From Nematostella vectensis (Eukaryota; Cnidaria; Anthozoa; Actiniaria; Edwardsiidae), in NCBI RefSeq assembly GCF_932526225.1, contig NC_064046.1, positions 2,852,001 to 2,916,000 of the forward strand: a DNA stretch of 64,000 nt, read 5' to 3'. Of the stretch, positions 46,401 to 55,447 are shown piece after piece. Each line of letters opens with the position of its first letter. The stretch's first letter is position 1. The notes beneath the pieces were generated by a model. It was not told where the DNA came from and made no database searches. It saw only the letters and a list, made by a program, of their open reading frames with translations. The position numbers were made by a program, and so were the translations under genes.

Positions 46401-49400
46401 GTATGAATTATAGAATTGAAAGCTTATTTTTGTTTGTATTTTCACAGCTGTTGCCGTGGTTCTAGGTAAAAAAAATCCAATTACCTTGCAGGGATCCTGT
46501 GAAGTTTAAAAAGAAAACAAACCTCGTTTTCCTTTTTTGATTTTCCAAATCTCCATATACCCCTCCCGAAGTTTGCTAGGTTTTTTTAGTTTTTGTAACT
46601 TGCCTTATATATGGTGCTCATTATAATAGTAGGATGCTATGATTTAATGTTAATCATAAAAGTGTTTGTTGGTAATATTGCAGGTTTTCTCTTCCATCAA
46701 GGCCACATTGAATATAGAGTACTTTGATGTCTCCACTCAAGACCTACACGAGCTTCTTGCTTGTCTGCGCAGTGATGCCCCAGGCGTAAGATGGACGATA
46801 GATAGCGACAACAGAGTCGTCCTAAAAGGTGTCTTTGCCGATATCGTCCAAGCACAGACATTCCTCAGCGATTATGTAAATTGCAAAGGGCTTGCTCCTG
46901 TGCCACACTCTCGAGGATCCCTGACAAACGGGACCGCCCCACAGAATGAAGCTGCCGTTGAACAACAGACTGGGTCATCAGGCAGGAACACACGCGGGAA
47001 ATCTGCTGATACGTCCCAGCCGTCGCCTACAAGTCTACACCATGTAAAGGATAAAGATGAAGATCAACGTCGACTGTTATCCCATGAGGGGAGGGGGCGG
47101 GGGCGCGCAAAATCTCCCAAGGGATCCCAAGCTGGCAAAACCCAACGTCAAGACTCCGTAGGAGTGATTGGACGGGGACGTTCTAAGTCGCAAGACAGTC
47201 GACTGCAAGCCAGCGCAGGTGGACATCCCGAGAGTCATCGCGAGGGGATAGGATCAGGCGGAGGACAAAACGCTTGTGTTTTACATCGGCAGAATTCGAA
47301 CGGTACAGATAGTAGAGACGATCATTTTGAAGATTGCAGAGACGACAGCCCACCCGAGACGAGCACTTCGACGACCCGTTATCACAATGCACAGGACGAA
47401 AGGCGCGAGGGGAACGAAGACGCCACAAAGCCTTTTCAGCGGGCGAAATTGCAGCCGGAAAAGTATAGTGGAAGTGCTATTGCTTTTGAGTTCATCACTC
47501 GAGTTCAACAGTACAAAGACACCCTAGATGGGCTGAAGAGACAATACAGTGTTAATATTACCTCAATCCCAGTCGCGGGCGGAGTTGAGATGGCAGTAGT
47601 CCCTGGTGTTTCTTGTACAGAGGATAGATTTAGTCAAGCATGCGAAGAATTCATTAGGCTTTTCCAAAGGGCAGCCAATTTTACAAGACATGAGCTCGAT
47701 GCTGGGGATCAAGGTTTAGTGCAGTACTGTTGCCAAGAAGTAATGATGAAGTTCCCGGTATTGTCGATGCCTGGTTCGCGACCCGAAAAAATCGTTCTTT
47801 ATGGCGAAGATGGAGCTGTGGCGGATGCAAAGGCGATGATCGAGAAGATGGCCCAGATAAATACGAGCAGCTCCACGGTAGTGTCTCTGTCGTCATCATC
47901 TGGAGCTAGTTCTGCGTCCTTCGGACAATACCAGGCACCACAATCCTTTTCTGATGTGGTGCGAAGCGGGGATCACAATAAGCAAGCAAGAAAGGGGAGC
48001 TCATTCACAGGGAGACATACCGATGAAAAGGACTCATTCCAGATCCCAGAAAACGTCCGCACCAAGACGGGAAAGGCTGACATTGGGTCTCAAAACGCAG
48101 AGTTTGATCAAACAACGTTGCCATCTCAGAAATTGGGTAGCGAGGATAAAACCACCTTTAAAACCAAAAAGGGATTCACAATCTCTGTCTATAAAGGTGA
48201 CATCACGGAGGAGACAGTGGACGCTATCGTGAGCCCTATTGGGGAAGCTCTAGTATGTACATCCAAAGGATTGTCTGGAGTTGTTGCGACAAAAGGTGGC
48301 AGACAGGTTGAGGATCAGCTTTTTCAATACTCCAGGAAAAAGTGGTTTAAACCATCAGGGGGCGAAGTCGTGCCCACTGACAGTGGTAATATGAAATGCA
48401 AAAAGATATTCCATGCTATTGTCACGAGTGAAACCAGCAACGAAAAGAAAAAGAAGCTGTTGTCAAAAATCGCCTCACGCTGTTTACATGAAGCTCAAAA
48501 AGCCTCCTGCAACTCCCTCGCATTTCCCGCCATCGGCACTGTCATTCATAATATTCCTCTAGACCTCTGCGCTTGTGGGATGATCAGCGGACTGGAGGAG
48601 TACATGAAAAGAGGCAAACTTCAGGACGTCCGGTTTGTTGACCTGAATCCAGACGCCGTCGATGCCTTTAAGGAAGAGTTAAAAAAACGCTACGCTAGTT
48701 CAATGGTAGTATCTCCTGCACAGCCATCCTTGTCTGGTGTTGATCCTGCACCCCTGGGACCACACCCTGATTATGCACCCCCAGATGAATCAGCAGCTGG
48801 TCGACTTAGTGAAGGGTACTCCGGTAGACCTCGAGACCTGGGTCCTAATGGAGGAAGTGCTGCCCCACTCACATCTTCATTGGGTGACAGCACTCTTGAC
48901 GTAGATATGACAGAAGGTAAGCTTTCTTAATATGGAATAGACCGTTTTCACGATGTTGCGCGCGCATTCAAAATGCCGCAAACTGGTGGGCTACAGCTGA
49001 TCCAAAATGCAACGAAAGGGAAACTGACTACAAAAATCCGTAAAAAGCACTCTGACAGCATTTTCCATAGCTTCATCTGTGAAGTCTACTTCGTACGCCA
49101 TTTAAGATTAGCTGTGGCCCGCCAGTCTGCGGCATTTTGGATGCCCCTTGGCTTCTCCTGGCTGCGCGGCCACCTCTTCGAAGAGCGTCCGCCATTTTGA
49201 AACCGAATGAGTAGAGCTGAGTAGAACTAATAAAAGCGCAAACATTTTCCAATAAAAATGGGGTCAAAGGCGCAAAGCGTAGGCCCCACAGCGTCCCCTT
49301 GCTTTCCGACCTGCCCCCTTCCCCTCCCTCGAGAGTGACCGTAATAAAAATGAGGCTACTCGAGAATACAAACCATCCAAACAAACTAACAGTCTTGTTT

Positions 49401-51058
49401 ACAAATATATAGAAAGATGAAGTTGGATAACGCCTCTTACTAACGACCCTATATTCTGGACTTGTACTCTCCTAAGTTCTACTCAGGTTATTTCCTTCAT
49501 TTTGCCCCTTGGTCTGCCCCTACCCCCCATCTTGACCAAGCGTGAAGCCTAATATGTAAATCTAATCGCCCTTCATCTATCTGTTCTCAGACGGTGCGGG
49601 TGATTCTGCCGAGTGCCCGATCTGCCTGGAAACCATCACTTATCCGGAAACACTTCAGGGATGCGGGCACACTTTCTGCAGGCCGTGCATCACTGAGGCG
49701 TCCAAGTCAAGCAAACTCTGCCCAACCTGCCGTGACCCCTTTGGTGTACAACAGGGAAATATGCCATGGGGAACAATGAACTGGAAAATAGACCATTACA
49801 AACATCTACCCGGTTATGAAAGATGGGGCACCATTGTTATTTTTTACTATTTTCCTGGTGGGACCCAGGACCAAGGGCACCCTCATCCCGGACGCTTTTA
49901 CACTGGCACAAGCCGGACGGCCTACTTACCAGACAATGCAGAGGGTCGCGAGGTATTGGGGCTTTTGGAAAAAGCTTTCGCTGCGCGTCTGACGTTCACT
50001 ATTGGTACTTCTGTGACTACAGGGCTGACCGATACTGTAACATGGAACGACATCCATCATAAGACGAACGTTCATGGCGGTCCCACAGCGTGAGTACCGA
50101 GGGCTTTAAGGCAGGTTCAGCGAGTAACGTCCATCATTTAGTGATAGGGGATAGGGGTAGGGTAGTGGATAGGCGACATTCGTCACAAGACGGATATGTA
50201 TAGAGGTCCTACAGCGTGTGTGAAGGGAGCTGAGTGGAGGGGCTAGCGGGCAGCATCTAATATTGCATCTTGAGCCAGGGGGTGGGAGGAGCTTTGCCTT
50301 TTATAGCGGAACCTCCTGTTCAACTAATGTCAGCGATGAGGATAGGGTTTAGGGATAGGGTAGGTATGCCATATTCATCTCAAGACGTGCTTTTTTATTG
50401 TATTGATTTAAATTTTTTCGGGGGGGTGGGGGGTGGGGGTTGGGGGTTACAACGTGAGTGGGTTGGGGGGTAAAGAGCTGAGAATCGATATATTTGGACC
50501 GCTTACCTGTTATGTAGTTATTGCAAAGTCTGTTTAAAATTCGGATTATTTCGGATCAGCTCACCCGTTCACTATTTGGTTTGCCCCAAATAGTTAAGTA
50601 AGGATTGTAGTACAGTGGAATAAAGTGCACAGTGGAATAAAGTGCCCTCTGTAGTAGGTGGAGTAGAAGTAGAAATACAGATATAAGAGCATCCCAAAGC
50701 AAGGCCTTATTTCAAGAGTGCGAGTTTTCGAGTGACACATGACATGAATGTTTGCGAATGCCTAGTGCACACTAGCAACATAACAACATAATGACATGGG
50801 CGCACGCACTATGTTTAGCCCGACATAACGACATGGACATAATGACATAAAAGAAAAAAACATGTTTTTTTTTCTGTCGTTATGTCGGAGATAAGAGTGC
50901 GCGCGCCCATGTCGTTATGTCGATATGTCGCTAGTGTGCACTAGGCATAATAACTTATTGGCGTAATATGTTCCAATGTGTTCCACAGGTTTGGATACCC
51001 CGACCCCGGGTACCTCAACCGCGTCAAACAGGAACTTGCTGCAAGGGGCATCCGCTGA
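43428..51058 (+). CDS. DTX3L-like E3 ubiquitin ligase with an integral degenerate macrodomain (RRM-KH-macro-RING-DTC)
   Basis: Coding exons 43428-43647, 44764-44852, 46684-48916, 49591-50089 and 50989-51058; total 3111 bp, 1036 aa, phases consistent. Residues 1-103 are RRM-like with the shared motif IHFQKSSNGGDDVDE. KH-like modules lie at about 104-165 and 353-493, separated by an Arg/Ser-rich disordered stretch. The macrodomain fold is at about 598-770 (TISVYKGDITEETVDAIV ... LAFPAIGTVIHNIP), but the NAAN motif is replaced by SPIGEA and the SSGIYG loop by GTVIHN. The RING is C3HC4: Cys856, 859, 872, His874, Cys877, 880, 891, 894. The DTC domain reads LPGYERWGTIVI, HPHPGRFYTGTSRTAYLPDN, WNDIHHKT and FGYPDPGYLNRVKQEL. 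The first two introns have the same phase and place as in the minus paralogue; the macrodomain and RING/DTC introns of the paralogue are absent. The start at 43428 is the first ATG of the divergent promoter. Confidence 0.92.
44295..44614. mobile_element. CAGGCCCGTA-family element with perfect ATATT target duplication
   Basis: Termini CAGGCCCGTACCCACG and CTGGGTACGGGCCTG. ATATT occurs at 44290-44294 and 44615-44619. G-tracts flank the left interior and a C-tract the right. It is in intron 1 of the plus DTX3L-like gene, 150 bp before exon 2. Confidence 0.88.
45241..46059. repeat. 32-bp minisatellite enclosed by inverted termini
   Basis: About 21 copies of a 32-bp unit (TTGTGTTTGACCGATTCTCA, then CTTGTGCTGTGC) lie from about 45325 to 46000. 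The whole is bounded by CTGGTTCTCACT on the left and its complement AGTGAGAACCAG on the right, so it looks like a small transposon whose interior expanded. It lies in intron 2 of the plus DTX3L-like gene. Confidence 0.85.
48970..49140. mobile_element. Inverted-repeat element, AAAATGCCGCAAACTGG arms
   Basis: The left arm AAAATGCCGCAAACTGGTGG and the right arm CCGCCAGTCTGCGGCATTTT are inverse copies, followed inwards by GCTACAGCT/AGCTGTGGC. It is in the intron before the RING/DTC exon of the plus DTX3L-like gene. Confidence 0.75.
50758..50948. mobile_element. 191-bp MITE with ATGCCTAGTGCACACTAGC arms
   Basis: The left end ATGCCTAGTGCACACTAGC is mirrored by GCTAGTGTGCACTAGGCAT at the right. The inner arms repeat ACATAACGACAT and its complement. 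It sits 40 bp upstream of the last exon acceptor of the plus DTX3L-like gene. Confidence 0.85.
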
Positions 51059-53352
51059 CCAGCAACACGATGCCCCGCCCAGTCTGCGTGAACTGTAGAG
51101 AACTGTATCAAGCAACTACGCCATAGGAACTTGCCAATCAAAATGCAGGAGGAAGGCCAATCAAGTGTCCCATGGAGCACTGCGATACCAATAGTAAAAC
51201 GTAGCCACTTAAAATAAGCACCGAACCTCAATCAAGTGGGAACTTATGGCCCTAGTAGGTGGCTACACTCGAATGCTAAAATATTGTTACCACTGTATGT
51301 GAGGGAAATTTTAAATTGTAGATGTGGACAAGAGTCCGCTGAACAATTGCTTAGGTAAACTTTACAACCCTAGTGGTAGGAATGACGTCAAGCACTTAGT
51401 CTGACGTCATAGCACTTAGTTTGACGTCATAGCACTTTCTATTACGTCAAAGCACTTTGTATTACGTCAAAGCACTTAGTATCGTATCTATGACGTCATA
51501 GCACTAAAAGTCGTATGTGTAGTAGACATGTGTAGGTTTTCGCTTTCCCAAGCACCCGAAGGCCCGAGCACCCGAAGGCCCGACGATGCTGTGCTTACCT
51601 CTCGGACTTTTTACAGAAAGCCGGGCGTGGGTGGTCTCGGGCACCATGGGTTGTGCTCAGGTTTTCAAGGAAGGATATGTAAAAGCTGGGTACATGGGCA
51701 CGGTACGAATTATATTTAAAGGGTAATCAAGCTAATCCCAGGTGTTTCTACCGGGTTTCTGATCGGGTACCCTGTGGTAAGTAAGATTTGTGACGTCACA
51801 GAAAACCATCTCCCCGTTCTGCGGTTGAGTGTCCCAGACCCCACGCTGCCTCACGGTTCATCTCAGAGCACAGCAAACCCGGTAAGAATGTCTATAATGT
51901 CGCATAATTATTAGTAGAAAGAAATTAAAAAAGATGTATTGGTAGGAAAACTGAATATAAGGACACTCGTCTGATCCCTTGCTACTGGCTCCAAAACTTG
52001 CACCGGGGATTCTAGAAAATCCAAGGTTGACGCTAAGCTTTCAATAGGTTTTGCCATTTAGACTAAAGAGAAATGTTTGAATTATTAGGTCATTCGCTAT
52101 CTGAGTATTTTGCTCTCTATGCAATCTGTGTTTAATCTAATACCAAATTATCAGAGGTGAATCTAGCGGGATTTTCGCCCTCTGAGCTCGATACGCTATC
52201 TCGAGACCTGGCACGAAGGGCAAAGAGAGGATTATTGAATTATTTCTGTAAAAAAGCTTTAATATTGTTAATGAAAAAGCGACTCAAACTAAAAAACACT
52301 TGGTCGTACTTTTTTTCAAAACCTTTCTTACCCGCTCCTTTTACCCGTAACCATTTTGGCGAACTTTCACAACGCGTGTAAGGCCCCGTACAGACAGCGC
52401 TAACCTCGGCCAGTAGTAGGTCGATCTGACCAGAAATACTGGCCAACCACGCCACTACTTTAACTCTCGCTCATTACCGAGTCACACAAAGCACCTAAGG
52501 TTTATAGCAAATAGACCCAGTAGCGGATTTACGGTCCCCCCCCCCCCCCCCCCCCCCCTTGGGGCTGATGCCTTTTTTTATAGTTTTCGTCTGTTCATCC
52601 CAAAATCGTTACGAAGGTAAAATAATGTCGAGCCTTTTTGGGTCAGCCCCCCAACCCAACCACCCCCCCCCCCCCCCCTTGGCAAAAAGCTAGATTCTTC
52701 CCTGAGACCGCTGTATTTTATCAGGTAAACAGCAACAGAGGGTGGTTGGTCGACATAAATGGGATTGCCAGAAAATCTTTCATAGCTAGTTGCTCAAGGG
52801 CTAAATTAGGTATAACAAAATTGTATTTTTAAATGCTAGATTGTAATCGTGTGGATATACTGAACAAAAAGATACAAATAAAAGAGCGAACATTTTCGCA
52901 CACATCAAGAACATATCTTTAAAAAGCAAAAAGAGCCCCGGAACAATCTATCAATACCGTGAAAAAGTACTCAAGATGTTATCTTCTTAAAGATAACAGA
53001 TAACTTCCTGTATCTTCCTGAAACCAGACGGATCTCGGGGATGTATAGCGTACAAACAGTTTTTCTCTCAAGCATAAAGCAGACGGAAGTGGAAAGAGTT
53101 TAGTGCTAAGGGGACAGCTGTTACAATTTCAGCTGTTGCTTTATTTCCCTCGTGGACGACGCCGCGAAACTCGGCTTTAAAATCGTCTTATCAAAACGCG
53201 AAAACACAATACGCTCTACTTTCTACAGCGATAAGATAGTACATAATTTGATATTCTTAAGATTTCACGAAAACTTCATCTCCCGAGAAAGCATTGCTGT
53301 GACTACTGTATTTTTCTCGAGCCATTAAAGTGAAATAGGCGGCAAGTTTAGG
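51059..53352. other. Intergenic region between the plus DTX3L-like gene and the CH-domain gene
   Basis: Contains a CRE-like array (51383-51498), a short direct repeat AGCACCCGAAGGCCCG (about 51549-51581), and poly-C family remnants at 52536-52560 and 52662-52680 (AGTAGCGGATTTACGG). No gene recognised; ORFs here are short and without motifs. Confidence 0.55.
51383..51498. repeat. 20-bp repeat cluster carrying TGACGTCA palindromes
   Basis: TGACGTCA occurs exactly at 51383, 51402, 51422 and 51491, with TTACGTCA variants between, each followed by (T/A)AGCACTT(A/T)GT. It is a short degenerate tandem array. TGACGTCA is the full CREB/ATF consensus, but the spacing suggests the repeat, not selection, produced the sites. 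Confidence 0.75.
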
Positions 53353-54745
53353 ATGAATGCAACAGGTCGCAAGAATGGTCGACTTCGCGGCAGAGAAGCG
53401 CTGCTTGAATGGTGTCGCAGGCACACGTTTGGGTACAAGAATGTATACATACGGGACATGACCTATAGCTGGCAAGATGGACTAGCTGTCTGTGCTTTGC
53501 TCCATCGATTTCGGCCTGAACTTATGTAAGTGTATTGTAGGGCTTTTATCAAACGTAAATTCTATTGGGACGTTTTCATGGTAATTTAAATAGCTTTCAC
53601 TTGATTTAAAAATGGAAGAAAGAACTAGAGTTTTAACTTCTTTTTAAGTAAACAAGCTTCTAAGAGTGTGAAGGAAACAAAAAAGCGAGGTAACACGGGT
53701 GGTAATGGAGGATTTTCTTCCCAATTTGATTAAAACAAAAACTTATATAGCTAAAGAAAAATAAGGAGAATCTTGATCTCATTAATAATGCAACCTTCTT
53801 TGTGTTTTAGAGCATGAGATTTGATCTCACATAAGCAGGTTAAATTCGTCATTTGCTTAGCCTTCTAGATTTTTTTAAATAGAGAAAAACAAGAAAAAAT
53901 TTCTTGCTGAGGCAGTGACAGGTGTGTTTAATTATATTGTTCTGAATTTTTGCAGTGACTTTGAAAGCTTGTCAAAGGATAACGCACTAGAAAACAACGA
54001 GCTCGTAAGTTTTATTTAACGATCGAATAAAAACTGAATATCATAAAATCGCAATAGCTACTTCCAATTCTTTATGAGCAGGCGTTCCGCGTGGCCGAGC
54101 AGCATTTCGGTGTTCCAAGGCTACTGGACCCGTGTGACGTAGTAAACACCAAAGACCCGGATGAAATTTCCATAATGACTTATGTCTCCAGTCTCTATCG
54201 TTGTCTGAAGGACAGGAAACCTGGTAGGTTTATGCGAGTCGCTGGAAACTCGGGTTCAAGACATCCCTTCTCCTAGCCACTCCGAAACCATCTTTTCACA
54301 GTGAATAAATATATCCGTTCTGCTAGCCACTCCATCTTTGCGTATGTGACAGAGTAGAATAAGTCGGTTCGGCGGATGGCTCGAAAGTTTACGGAGACAA
54401 ACAAATTGTCAGCTTCACGACGCGAGCGCTGGGACAGAACTAAATTTATTCCAAAACATGCAGAAATCACACACGTGTAGACACTTTACAAATAAGGTCA
54501 TGACATCTAAATAAGGAAATTAAACAAAGGCTACCCAAAATAAGAGAAATTAAAAGACGCACACTCTTTACAACATACACACGCACAAGACAAAGTAAAG
54601 TCCATTTCACGCTGTCACACGTAGACAGTGAATGAATATATTTTTTTTACTTTTCCTTCCTGTTTCAGTCCCCCGTCCCAGAGGGCTGTTCGAGGTTCTT
54701 TGTGGAATGGACGCGCGGACGGTCATCAAAACGGATATGACGTAA
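53353..54745 (+). CDS. Small calponin-homology (CH) domain protein, MICAL/smoothelin-type CH
   Basis: Coding exons 53353-53525, 53956-54004, 54082-54223 and 54669-54745; total 441 bp (146 aa), phases consistent, TAA stop. Almost the whole protein is one CH domain: [58 protein letters not shown] and [16 protein letters not shown] domains of this class bind actin or act as scaffold modules. The sequence is most like MICAL/EHBP1/smoothelin CH domains (family knowledge). The ATG is preceded by TTTAG, which could instead be an acceptor, so a longer 5' part is possible, although no FAD-monooxygenase or other partner domain is seen in the 2 kb upstream. Convergent with NPEPL1. Confidence 0.75.
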
Positions 54746-54944
54746 ATCTCTTGATATGACGTCAATTTCTTATTTCATCACGAGGACTGCTCACCGTTTG
54801 TATCAAAACATACATATGGCTTTGAAATCATATAATTGCGCAGTTTTGCACACGTAAGCTTAGATTAGGACACTTATATCAAAACCTGTAACCACACGAG
54901 AGATACAACTATTTCAAGATACGTTGTCAGCGCAAATGACAATT

Positions 54945-55045
54945 CAACCTCGTTCCCAGGGTCTTCTGGGTAATTTTCAATATGGCGTCTTCTTCAGCTA
55001 GACGCCATATTAAAAATTACCCAGAAGACCCTGGGAACGAGGTTG
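54945..55045. mobile_element. 101-bp near-perfect hairpin transposon with a 9-bp target duplication
   Basis: Arms of 46 bp with one mismatch (CAACCTCGTTCCCAGGGTCT inwards to ATATGGCGTCT) close on a short loop. ATGACAATT is present at 54936-54944 and again at 55046-55054. A 9-bp duplication is typical of Mutator-like elements (family knowledge). Intergenic between the CH gene and NPEPL1. Confidence 0.92.
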
Positions 55046-55447
55046 ATGACAATTGCCAAAGGCAGTGTTACCATCCGAAATTACCAAGGGGCTCATATAT
55101 TTCTCATATTTTACTGAAAGCAGGAAAATGTAAATAACTAAAGATAGAAGTACCTATTCTATAGCAGTCACGTCGTATCTAGTAGGATATTATAAGAATA
55201 TAAAACGAAGTCCAGCCCAAAATAATCCAGTAAATTAATCTTTGTAGTACCATTTATATATTACGCGCCTTTTCCTATACTAATCCCATCCCAAAATAAT
55301 CCTGCCAATGAAAGACAATAGATGATGCTTTTATTTCAAGGATAACAATTTCACCATTTCTTTATTGGTGCGCGCCAATGTGGGCTTGTTTGAGGTCTCT
55401 ATATTAGTCTGTCTACCGTGTGCAAGCTATGGAGTTGGGTCGCTAGA

